Source of the DNA: Gossypium raimondii
Taxonomy: Eukaryota; Streptophyta; Magnoliopsida; Malvales; Malvaceae
Direction: 5' to 3'
Length of the DNA stretch: 64,000 nt
Assembly (NCBI RefSeq): GCF_025698545.1
Contig: NC_068571.1
Location: 53,229,733-53,293,732, forward strand
This document shows positions 24,893 to 35,199 of the stretch, piece after piece. The notes beneath the pieces were generated by a model that worked only from the letters and a program-made list of their open reading frames with translations, was not told where the DNA came from and did not search any database. The position numbers and the translations under genes are program-made. The first letter of the stretch is position 1. The number at the start of each line of letters is the position of its first letter.

Positions 24893-26159
24893 CAGCACTG
24901 CACCCCAAGGTACCCCTTAGTATGCTTAAATAATGGTGCCAATTTCCAAAAGTCAAATGTTAGACATAAATTGTTTAATGCATCAGTTATGGATGGTACT
25001 GACAAGCTACTAGCAAATGTTCTCAAAAAAGAGTCGAAATGTTCAAAGGAAGAATCTTTTATGGTGGCAAGTTTGAATATAATACATAACAGCTTACATG
25101 GCCATGTTGTTGGTAAGAGACAATCCCAAAGTCAACATTGGTATTAAGCCATATTAGCTGGTAAAGAATCTAATAATTGCAAACTACATTGGGTTATCTC
25201 AAAAACTATGGAAAGGCAAGGGCAACTATTATTTTTTTAGAAGCAAGTGTAGTTAGCCACACCAACATGCTGATAAAACAAAACACAGGCAAAAGCCTGT
25301 CCACCTATGGGCAGCCAACCATTAGATATGCCTTGCAATGTTACAAATGCACCCATAGTTATATAAATAGAAATGAAAGGGAGAAATAAATATGCTTATT
25401 GGGTCGAGTGATAATGAATTCAATAATTTTTTGAATAAAATTTTGAGTTTAGATATCATAAATAGAGAAAATAGTGTTAAAAGAAATTTCTCCCCTCTAT
25501 AAAAATCTAACTCAACTTAATTTCAAATTTAATCGAATATAAATATAATTATTGATGGGTAATTTTGTATACTATGGATAATTATAATGTCACATTTTAT
25601 TAATGGGATAAATAAATTTTTTGTATAATCAAACTTCTTCTAACAACCTTATTTGTTTGTCAAAATTTTGGATGTTATAAAGAGGTGCATATTATACATT
25701 TGTAATAACATTTGAGATTTAAATTATATGTGATTATTTTTCAATCTTTTAAATTAAAAACTACAATATATTAATAATATTATTACTCGGTGAGTTAAGA
25801 TAATATCTTAAATATAATTTACAAATAAAATTTTATTTATAAAAAATATTTTCATGTAATAAAATATGATTAATATATATTTTTATTACACCCTAAAATA
25901 CACTTGTCACACCCTTAATCCGCTTGTGAAGTTTTCTAGACTCATAAGTGGTGTATAAAATATTTTTCCAAATTTGAAACAAGAGACCCTATTATAAATG
26001 ATAAAAATAAAACATAAAAAAAATTGTACAATAAATTTAGTTGTTATAAATAGTGATTTATAAAATAAGATATATTATTATGAGGTTGTTTTTATACTTA
26101 AAACCCCATAACTTCTAGATGTTTAATCAAAATTTTATTTAATTTTTAATAAATATATT

Positions 26160-26923
26160 TTTAAAATTTTGGGTAGTGTAATAGTTAGGCTAAAAATGGG
26201 CCAAGAATGATTTAAGATGCAAGCCTGAATTCAACCCAAAATTTTATTTCTTCATCCAAGAAAGCTAAAACATGTGTAGTAGTTTGGGCTAATTGGATTA
26301 GGTTGGTTTTTGTTTGATATTTGATTCGTCGATTATAGTTGATCGGGTATATATTTGTATTTTTATTTTTATAACTGTTTTGTCTTTGTACTACTAAAAA
26401 GTTAAAACGAATTTAATTTTTTAAATAATATGTTAATGACTACTTCACAATAGTGTATAGAACTATTGTATGGAGTATAATTTTCATTTTAGAAATACTT
26501 GCAATGAAATTGAAGAAAAATTAGGGCAAATTTGGATTCACTAATATATAGTTGTTAGGCACCATTCCCCCACCACTACCATCAAGAATATTTAAAGACT
26601 AAAAACATCAATTCGCTTTCACTAAATCAACAACAATAACAAAAAATCGAAAACACAACTATTTTTTTGTTGTGCTTTATTCAAAACATAATAATATTCT
26701 TGATATCTTGTAATGAGGTCATGTAGGATATTACGTGGCACTTTTTGGTCACAAGCTTCACACGATCACCCACGACCCTCCACATGTTTTTATCCCAATA
26801 TAAATCCTCACCCTTTCTTATTTAATTTCCTCAACTAAACCAAAACCTCCTAATTTTATTACTTGTCTTCCCCTTCAAGCCAACGACAAGAGTAAAAAAC
26901 TTCACAATTACCACCTTCCAATC
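26160..26923 (+). promoter_or_regulatory. Promoter and leader homologous to that of the small acidic gene at 41 kb
   Basis: Blocks match the reverse complement of 41113-41640. They include GGGTAGTGTAATAGTTAGGCT (near 26170), TTGTTAGGCACCATTCCCCC (near 26553), GGCACTTTTTGGTCACAAGC (near 26736), CCACGACCCTCCACATGTTT (near 26770) and TTATTTAATTTCCTCAAC (26818). A TATA box, TATAAAT, is at 26799-26805. An ACGTGGC word (the core of ABA-response and G-box elements) at about 26733 is replaced by ACATGGC in the partner. About 150 bp extra lies between the first two blocks here. Confidence 0.6.
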
Positions 26924-26998
26924 ATGAGCAGCTCAAACTCACGTATCATCATGCATGGTGGTGATAATAATATTAATAGTATTATGAGAGAGTTATAG
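26924..26998 (+). pseudogene. Truncated copy of the small Asp-rich APAA gene
   Basis: The ATG at 26924 opens MSSSNSRIIMHGGDNNINSI, matching the N-terminus MGSSNPCTIMHGDDNII of the 40909-41112 gene. It stops after 24 residues at TAG 26996-26998. No Asp-rich C-terminal sequence or APAA end follows nearby. The promoter is conserved (26160-26923), so it may still be transcribed. Confidence 0.6.
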
Positions 26999-27644
26999 AC
27001 AGTACTCGTTCATACATCATGTCTTTAATATGACAATTATCACATAGTATAGCTAGTCCCTTCAAATTAGCTTCAATAATACCTTTAATTAACATATTTT
27101 ACTTTACCATTATACTTATGGATGGAGAGCTCAATGATAGGGACCTACACCCAGTCGGCCTATCTTTATAAATACTTATTCTCAGCACTAGGGCAAGTAG
27201 CCCACATGGTCTCTATTTTGCTAAAACTCAGGCTTGACTTCCCAAACCAGTTTCCCATATCATCTACGGTATGAACCATTTCTATTTTAGTAGCTTTTCA
27301 CATTTCCTATGATGTGAACTACTCCATTAACTCGTTTTATTTTTTGTATAATTTAATTGTTACAACAATTTTAGTAAATAAATAATATAATTATATTAAA
27401 AGTTTTTAAAATTAAAAAATTGATTCACTGCACTCCATCAAATATAGCAGTAGACTATTGGCCGTAACAGGTGGTCTAGGGATTGTGGCCCATATCAAAT
27501 ACTAGGCTCATTTACAGACTATGAATGTATGGCATAAATAACGGCTAAAACCTTTTATATGATGGTATTCCTTTTTATTTATTTTTCTCTAAAAATGCTA
27601 TAATTTCAAATTTTAAAAAAATATGGTTGGAAATTTTTTTGGTA

Positions 27645-30600
27645 TTCAATAATTATATTATATTCAATTAAATCTGAAATTAAGTTGTGTTAGATCTTTA
27701 AATAGGGGAACAAAATTCTTTCAGCACTATTTTCTTTTTTCACAATATTTGAACTTAAAACTTTATTCAAAAAAGTATTGAATTCCTTATCACTCGACCC
27801 AATAAACGTTTTTGTTTCTCCTTTTCATCTTTCATTTGTGTTTATATAACTATGGATGCATTTGTAACATTGCAAGGCATATCTAATGGTTGGTTGCCCA
27901 TAGGTAGACAGGCTTGTGCTTTTGTTTTGTTTTATCAGCAGGTTGGTCTGGCTAACTACACTTGCTTCTAAAAAAATAATAGTTGCCCTTGCCTTTCCAT
28001 AGTTTTTGAGATAACCCAATGTAGTTTGCAATTATTAGATTATTTACCGGCTAATATGGATTAATGCCAATGTTGACTTTGGGATTGTCTCTTACCAAAA
28101 TGGCCATGTAAGCTGTTATGTATTATATTTAAACTTGCCACCACAAAAGATGCTACAGTTGCTTCCTTTGAACCTTTCAACTCTTCTTCGGGTAATCATT
28201 TGACTTTTGGCAATTGGCACCATTATTTAAGCATAAAAAGGGTGCCTTGGGGTGCAGTGCTAATGAAATATCCTACAATGAAGGTTCAACTCTTTGTTGT
28301 TCTTCTCTGGATATTTGTAGAATTGCCTGTGCTAATAACTGGTTTTTTGCCACCTTACGAAACCGACCCGGCCGTGCTTGATTCTTTGGTTGTCATTGCA
28401 TACAACCGGTCTACCGATATCGAAAAGCATTGCAGCTTTTTGTTAACCTCAGCCTCTGAACTAATACCTGATGTCAACAGGGGAAGTAGGCTCAAGAATG
28501 AACTCTCCTTCTATCTTGGTGAGTGGGAGCAGAAAACTGATGAGGCACCATTGATACAATTTGATGACAATGGCAACCTTGAGAGCAGTCAGCCTCCGAT
28601 TTCCCTACTTAAGTTAGCTTCCTTTGAGGTAAAGGATGTCAACTCTATCCAGCAACTTCGAAACACAGTAAGTCTTGGAGGGATTCTATCTGTAGGCATA
28701 TCCAGGGACTGGTCATTTGCTTATGGTGGCAAAGAGCCTCGTAGGAATCCAGGCTCACTGGTTGTGAAGATTGTTTTCGAAGGGGTTTATATGGAGACAG
28801 AAGAGAATGGAGGAGAACGTTTGATGTGCTTGGTAGGAAGTTCAACTTCAACCTTGCCTTGTACGAACACATGTGACTGCGATGAGTTCTCCGAGCTTCA
28901 AACTGACCATGTTACCGCCTACGATCACCGCCGTATTTGTTTCTTGCAAGATGATCTAGTTTTGCTTGTTCTACGCTATCCTAAAATCTTCAACTTGACC
29001 CAAAGAGCAATCTCTGGAGAAATGACAAGTCTAAATGAACAAGGAGGGCAAAGGTACTTCAGTAAAGTTCATATATCTTCTCAGTTGAGTGGCCACTCGA
29101 AATATCAATTTAGTTCAGAATTGGTCCAATCCACAACTTTTGATCCACCCCCTTACAAAGATGAGCAGATGGAAGATGGTTTCCATATGTTTACTGGTAG
29201 AGAGTTCTGCCGATTACTTGACCATGAGGATCGAGAAATATTTTTAAGCATTATTCCAAATTACAGGTTCAACAGCAGCTATAAGAACCAGATCCATGGC
29301 AAATTAGGCCCTTTCGTGCTCGAGAAGGAGATTCAGGCTACTAGTATTTCGAGACTTGACGAGGTTAAGCTTATTTTCCAGCATGTCAAATGCGAGCAAG
29401 ATACCAACAGAACCGGCAGTGCAAAGGTGACTGCAGTGCTGAGATCAGTTACCAAAACAAGTTTCCAACGCTTGGAAAGATTACGAACTGGCCTTTCAGG
29501 GTCGACATTAGCTGTTGAGGGTATATGGAATTCTTCATCTGGACAGCTTTCCATGGTTGGATGTCAAGAGACGGTCGACTCAGGACCCGAAGGATGTGAT
29601 TATGTGATCTCAATGTACTTCCCACGTTCATTTTCCATTAAGCAAAGAAGCTTCCTGTTTGGAACCATATCCAATGTGAAAAAGGATACAGGTTTGGACA
29701 ATCCTTTATATTTTAGTGCAATGCAAGGCATAAACACCAGAGATTTCACTGAATATTTATCTTATAATTATTCCGTGATCAAGTTGGTCAATGCATTTGA
29801 GAGGAGAACAATACCTTATCAAATTTTAAGCATTGCCAAGAAATGGCTCTTCAAGTATCCAGCTCTAAAGGATGCAGAAGAACCACTTGCTCAGTTAAAC
29901 CGACTGACCAGAAAACTTGCTTCAGATGGCTCTGTAGTAGTCCCAGATGATCAGTTGATTGCTGGACCGAAATCTCGAGTCCTCGTTCAGATCAAGGTGC
30001 TTTCTGTAGGTCCATTATTAGTGGAGGGAAATCTTAGAAACAAAACAGTCATTACAAAAGATGAGCTCGCTAGCTGCCGATTCTTGAATGTATCGATGCA
30101 TCTTGCATTCAAGACCGAGAAAGAACTCAAGCAAACAACATATAAAGATGTTTCAGAATTGTCCCTGGAAGGCGTATATGATCCTAGTTTGGGTGAGATG
30201 CATTTGGTCGGATGTAGGAAGGCTTTGATCGAGAATATGGGCATAGAACGAGGCCAAGATTGTCTTATATCAGTGAAAATTCAGTATCCACCACTGAATT
30301 TAAAATTGTGGAAAAAACCAACTGCTAAGATCACCATCAACAGCCAAAGGAAAGTCGGTGATCCCCTCTACTTTAACTTGATCAACATTCATGTTCATTT
30401 GAGTTATTATCTAGATTATTTCGAAGCAGATACTCAACAAGCATACTTCGAGGCGATCGTAGGCAGTCTACTGCTCACCATGTCGATTGCAATCATATGG
30501 AACCAGCTGTTATACATGAAGGTAAATGCAGACATTTTTCCATACATATCTACTACCATGCTTGCTTTTCAGTTCCTTGGATATAGCCTTCCACTGATCT

Positions 30601-31430
30601 GTAATGCCAAAGTAGTGTTGAAATCAATGGTACCTAAAGATTATGATTGGCCTCCTCCAGCAAATGGAATGTTGAAATTTATTCAAAGTTTTGAACAGGC
30701 TTTTTTGATGGTCATGTTACTACTTATTGCAAGACTTGTCCATATGGTAATAAAATCTAGAAGCAAGACCATGTCTGAAGGGTCCTTCAAACTAAGACAT
30801 GCTCCTAGAGAGAAAAGGGTTCTGTTGACTACTATGGCCATATACGCTTCTGGAGTTCTTATTTTGCTTGATTCTGTTGATAAACAAAATGGGCTATGGC
30901 AGACTTGGAGAGATGTAATGGTGTATCTTGTTTTTGTTTTTCAAGACTTCTTTCTGATTCCTCAGGTTATTAGAAATACGGTGATGGGAATGCCGGTTAA
31001 GTGCTTGAGGGAAGGCTATTACCTTGGATTGACCACAGTAAGGCTGCTTGTGCTCTATTTTGACTACTTAATGGATCCTACTATATATACCAGAGTGGGA
31101 AGATTTGATTTCTCAAGTTTAAGCTCAACATGTCTAACGCTTTCTCCGGTGGCTGCTCCTGTTATATATGCAATTATAGTGTACATACAGCAGAACAACC
31201 AGAAACATAGAAGTCTCCAAAGGGTAAGCAGATATGTCGTTTGCATTATTAGAGCATTTCTAATATTATCCTTTGTTTATCTTGTTTATCTGAATTAATC
31301 AATAATGGTTGTGAGATTATTTATCTTTGGAATCTGCGTAACTTTAACTATTATTCCATAGAAGTCAAATTCAAGATATCAATATTCTAAATTTATAACT
31401 CTTTATATGTTAAATTCCACTAAGGAGTTG
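27645..31430. repeat. Right arm of the large inverted duplication
   Basis: Reverse-complement partner of 21640-25555. Similarity fades outward at about 31430 and inward at about 27645. The arm lacks the family B insert found in the left arm. Confidence 0.85.
28263..31298 (+). CDS. DUF2921 multi-pass membrane protein, copy 2
   Basis: A single exon of 1011 residues, starting at the ATG of MKYPTMK as in copy 1. It has the same layout: signal-like N-terminus, long N-glycosylation-rich region with internal GVY-MCLVG, GIW-SMVGC and GVY-HLVGC segments, then about six hydrophobic spans. It differs from copy 1 in the last 35 residues, where it runs on through QQNNQKHRSLQ into a new hydrophobic tail (VVCIIRAFLILSFVYLVYL) that could form one more membrane span. 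A GLWQTWRDVM insertion region replaces the HEWQTWMAVM text of copy 1. No RING domain. Its role is unknown; polysaccharide or pectin-related functions are only known for RING-bearing relatives. Confidence 0.85.
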   Translation: MKYPTMKVQLFVVLLWIFVELPVLITGFLPPYETDPAVLDSLVVIAYNRSTDIEKHCSFLLTSASELIPDVNRGSRLKNELSFYLGEWEQKTDEAPLIQFDDNGNLESSQPPISLLKLASFEVKDVNSIQQLRNTVSLGGILSVGISRDWSFAYGGKEPRRNPGSLVVKIVFEGVYMETEENGGERLMCLVGSSTSTLPCTNTCDCDEFSELQTDHVTAYDHRRICFLQDDLVLLVLRYPKIFNLTQRAISGEMTSLNEQGGQRYFSKVHISSQLSGHSKYQFSSELVQSTTFDPPPYKDEQMEDGFHMFTGREFCRLLDHEDREIFLSIIPNYRFNSSYKNQIHGKLGPFVLEKEIQATSISRLDEVKLIFQHVKCEQDTNRTGSAKVTAVLRSVTKTSFQRLERLRTGLSGSTLAVEGIWNSSSGQLSMVGCQETVDSGPEGCDYVISMYFPRSFSIKQRSFLFGTISNVKKDTGLDNPLYFSAMQGINTRDFTEYLSYNYSVIKLVNAFERRTIPYQILSIAKKWLFKYPALKDAEEPLAQLNRLTRKLASDGSVVVPDDQLIAGPKSRVLVQIKVLSVGPLLVEGNLRNKTVITKDELASCRFLNVSMHLAFKTEKELKQTTYKDVSELSLEGVYDPSLGEMHLVGCRKALIENMGIERGQDCLISVKIQYPPLNLKLWKKPTAKITINSQRKVGDPLYFNLINIHVHLSYYLDYFEADTQQAYFEAIVGSLLLTMSIAIIWNQLLYMKVNADIFPYISTTMLAFQFLGYSLPLICNAKVVLKSMVPKDYDWPPPANGMLKFIQSFEQAFLMVMLLLIARLVHMVIKSRSKTMSEGSFKLRHAPREKRVLLTTMAIYASGVLILLDSVDKQNGLWQTWRDVMVYLVFVFQDFFLIPQVIRNTVMGMPVKCLREGYYLGLTTVRLLVLYFDYLMDPTIYTRVGRFDFSSLSSTCLTLSPVAAPVIYAIIVYIQQNNQKHRSLQRVSRYVVCIIRAFLILSFVYLVYLN

Positions 31431-34400
31431 GACAAAAAAGATTTCCTTGAATGAGTATTGGATGCAATTTTAAGGTACATTAAACCCTAAAAGATTAGTT
31501 TCTATATACTGTAAAATGAACATACGGGTTGACACCCTCAAATGAGAAATCTCATTTTGTGATCCCTTTAAAATTTATGAAATTTTAAGTTAGTATATGG
31601 TAAAATTACATTTTGCCCCTCAAATGATAAACTTTTAATTTAGTTCTTTAAAAGCTAAAAAATATAAGCTATTAAAATGGTAAATTTACATTTTAGCTCT
31701 AATAAAAATATTAAAATAGTTTATTTTTTAACATTATCCATGCATTGATCAGTGTGCAATGTTCTGGTTGGTACAACCGGAATTAATCGAAATGAGCCGG
31801 TGCAATCAGTACGGACCAAAATTTACGCTGGTGCGAAAAAGCAAAGTGGCCGTTCCAGTTTAATGGTGCCAGTGCAATCGGAACTGGTGTAGAACCAACG
31901 TATTAGATTAATTGTTGAATAAACTCATTCACAAAGTAAGGCTCCGCAAAGTAAAATTGATGAATTCGAACTGCATTAATAAATCTCTTGTCTTTATTAC
32001 AACTATATTTGATGGAATGTATATATTTATATGATTTATGGTTCGTGAACCAATGTTTCAATTTACAAAAAAAAATAGTAAAATTATATTATTTGATTTA
32101 TTAATAAAATTATTGTAACAATTAAGTATATAACGAGGTGGTTTGCATCATAAAGAATGCAAAAAGCTGCTAGAACAGAGGAGGTGGAGGTTCACACTAA
32201 AGATGGTGGGATGAAAAGTCAGGCTTGAGTTTTAGGAGAATATAAATTATATGGGCTACTTTGTATAACTTCATTTGCCTTTGTGCTTAGAAGTATTTAT
32301 AGAGGGAGCTGATGGATAGATAGTTGGATATTCATTGAGTTCTCTACTCACAAAGACACCGGTAATATGAGAAATATCAGTATTATTAGAATTAATTTCA
32401 AGATATATGTTTGATGAATCTAGTGAATTCACTAGAAAAAGGGTGTAAGCCATAGGAAAGCTTAAGTGACTGGTATTAGTACAGCATATACTTAGGAGGT
32501 AACATAGAAGTAGGGTAATAATTAAAAATGTACTTTCCGTTGACAAATATAAACAAAATTGCATAATAAAATGAAACCAAAAATTCCTGTCTTCCTTCAC
32601 ACTCTAATTCCCTGCTTTTTCTGTTTTGGGACAAAGCCATTCTCCACTGTCCCTCCATATATTCTTATATATGGTCAAACCATAAATAGTCCTCGAAAGG
32701 GATTGTTGATAATTCAATGGAAAAGCCTTAATTAATTCAACATTTTAAGCTTTTATATATCCGCAATTAATGGATAGCAATCGACTGCTTCTACTCACAA
32801 CAATTCCAGTAAGCTACCTATCAATGTTTGAATATCTTGATTAATAAATTTCAACAACTTAAACACAATAATCCCGAAATAAGTTGAATCGTATTAAGAA
32901 TTTTTTACTTGAAATTATCTGAAATCTGAAACCAATATCATCCAAATTACAACGCTAAATAAAATTTTATACTTGTACTCTTCACAAATATGAAATTTAA
33001 TCCTTATACTTTTATTTTAGGAATTCAGTCCTCTATTTTTCAAATTTCAAAATTCAAGTCTAATTATTAACCCTATTAAAATTATTTCATTAAATTAAGG
33101 TTCATTACAATTTATAGCATTGTACATTATTACCAAGTGATCATTACGGAACATGACAAGTGTTAACTTGTTAAACTTACTATCTAGCCATCATTACAGA
33201 GTACATGGTAGGAATGTTTTCGATAGGACGAGGGTATTTGTAACATGAGAGATCTCACTATTTATTTTAACTCTGATGGGATAAAATAGTTGAACCCACA
33301 TGATGTTTGATAAATGACTTCGTATTTTGAACGAAGTCCACACCATCCGTTGTTTAAGTGGTAGTCTTCTAGAGAGGACGATTTCACAAGTGATTTTCTG
33401 ATATGCTGGTGACAGATTTTCTGTTTAAGTGTCTTCTAAACTTCCCATATATTCTAACATGAATGGAGTACAACAAAAACTAAATTCTTATAACAAAAGG
33501 AATATTCAAAACGAGAGGATATGAAAGATTATGAAAAACACGTGTCACGAGGAGAATCTCCTTTCCTCTTTGCTTTGCTTTTTTTAAAAAAAAATCAGAG
33601 TGAAATTAAAAGACTAAAAGGGGTGGGGGAATGTGTAGTGCAGAGATAAGAGAAAAAAAAAAGGGCATGGATTGGAGTCTTGTACCAGAAGAGATGTTGC
33701 TTCTAGATATTAATTTTGGGGGTTCTTTTAGAAAGAGAGAAATACCCATCATTAAGGGAATTCGATGCAGTCGTCTCTCACAACACATGACATGAGCTTG
33801 TCTTTTTTTTTTTTTTTTTACTTTCATGTAATGTTTAAAAAAAAGAAGCCATTTCTTATCGTTTTCAAGTGATGCTCCTTGTCATAATATCCCTAAGTTT
33901 GCAGAGAAAACATGTTGTAATTTGGGAGAGAATCTTTGTTACCTTCCTAACCACTTTCATTAAAGTTAGTAGCAGAAGATTCCCAGGGTTTTTTCTTTTA
34001 ACCCTTTTTTTCCCCTTAATTTAATCACATTACAGATATATTCCTTCCTTAAGAGTCAAATATATATGATATTTCTTTTCTCTCTGCTGAATCCCATGCA
34101 CCCCATTATAGCGCAATTATGCAACTTTCGAAACCAATAAACAAAGTTGCATTGCCTTGGATACTTAATAGCTAATCGATATACAGTGGGATCAATGCCA
34201 GGTCTACTTTATGTGTATACATATTTATAATTTTATAGGGTTAGTTTAATGTAAAATCCTAACATTAATACACACTATTTGATATTTAGGCGAATCTAAA
34301 ATTATTGTTTTAGGGAGATTAAAATTAAATTATAAATTTTGAAAGGTCAAAATGTAATTTTATTATTTACTAATATATAATTTCATTATTCTGAAGGGAT

Positions 34401-35199
34401 TAAATTTTTTATTTATTTTGGGGGCCAAAGTGTAATTTTATTATATATTAATTTATAATTCTTTTATTTATAAGTGGTTTGATGTCAATTTTCTATTTTG
34501 GGAGCCTATCCCCCATTAAAACTACCCTTTGAATTTGACTTAAATGTTTATTTTGGTACTTGATTTTTTTTGCCCCAGTTATGTAACCATGTTTGTTCTT
34601 TTTACTAGAACATGCATGTTGATCCAGATATTAAATTGAACATTAAAATTAAACTCAAGTGCCAAATAAGATATTAATTAAAAAGTTTTTGAAATCTAGG
34701 GAAAGAATCAAAAGGATAATACATCTTCCTAAGCAAAAATAAAAGCAAAAAAACACTAAAAGAAAGAAAGCAACTAAGAAGAGGAAGAATAATCTTTTGC
34801 ATGGGTGATTTCGAATTTCGTACAAAGACTAAGCACATGACCCTTATGTTTTTGCTTTTGGACCCTTGTTATTGAATGTTGATTGATTCCCTTCTATCTC
34901 TATTTATTTATTTTTCTTCTTTTAATTGCCTTTGTTCTTTGCCCTTAATTACCTTTATCTTTATTTCCCTCTCTCCAACCCTACTTTATTCCCCAATTGA
35001 AACTCACCTTTAAAAGAACCGAATCCTCATTGTGTTCACAAACCACTTATAATACCCTTTCCTTCTATTTGTTGGTGTGTGATCTTATAGCTAGCATGTC
35101 ACCACTATTCTTCCAAACAACAACTTTTATCAGATAGTTTTCTTTTTCTTCTTCTCTTGTCTTTTATTACAGTCAGACACCCCGTACAAAAGCAAAAAC
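31431..35199. other. Intergenic upstream of the HHO factor
   Basis: No gene supported. About 31740-31910 is a GC-richer patch with CCGGT and GGTGC words of unknown origin. T-runs lie near 33580 and 33800-33820. The last 250 bases before 35200 are CT-rich, as expected of a plant 5' leader; a TTATAATA word at about 35047 is a weak TATA candidate. Confidence 0.4.

Larger units (their letters stand above)
21640..25555. repeat. Left arm of a large inverted duplication
   Basis: The reverse complement of this arm matches 27645-31430. It covers the whole DUF2921 gene, its 5' flank (24893-25390 against 28262-27825) and outward sequence on both sides. Examples of matched flank text are GGGTCGAGTGATAA at 25399 against TTATCACTCGACCC near 27786, and TATAACTCTTTATATG on the gene's 3' side. 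The spacer is about 2.1 kb. Confidence 0.85.
24893..28262. other. Shared upstream region between the two divergent DUF2921 genes
   Basis: The first and last parts (24893-25555 and 27645-28262) are arms of the inverted duplication, so both genes carry near-identical promoters; a TTATTTAAGCATA word lies about 35 bp before each start. A short matched reading frame (MQTTLGYLKNYGKARATII...) occurs in both arms at 25177 (+) and 28031 (-). It is upstream flank rather than a convincing gene. The 2.1 kb spacer carries the degenerate Asp-rich gene copy (see 26160-26998). Confidence 0.55.

Noticed and set aside
25177-25389. A matched 70-codon frame in both arms of the inverted duplication (partner 27825-28031)
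   Set aside because: Its conservation is explained by the arm duplication itself. The region is the DUF2921 upstream flank and the start is not a good ATG context; there is no known relative.
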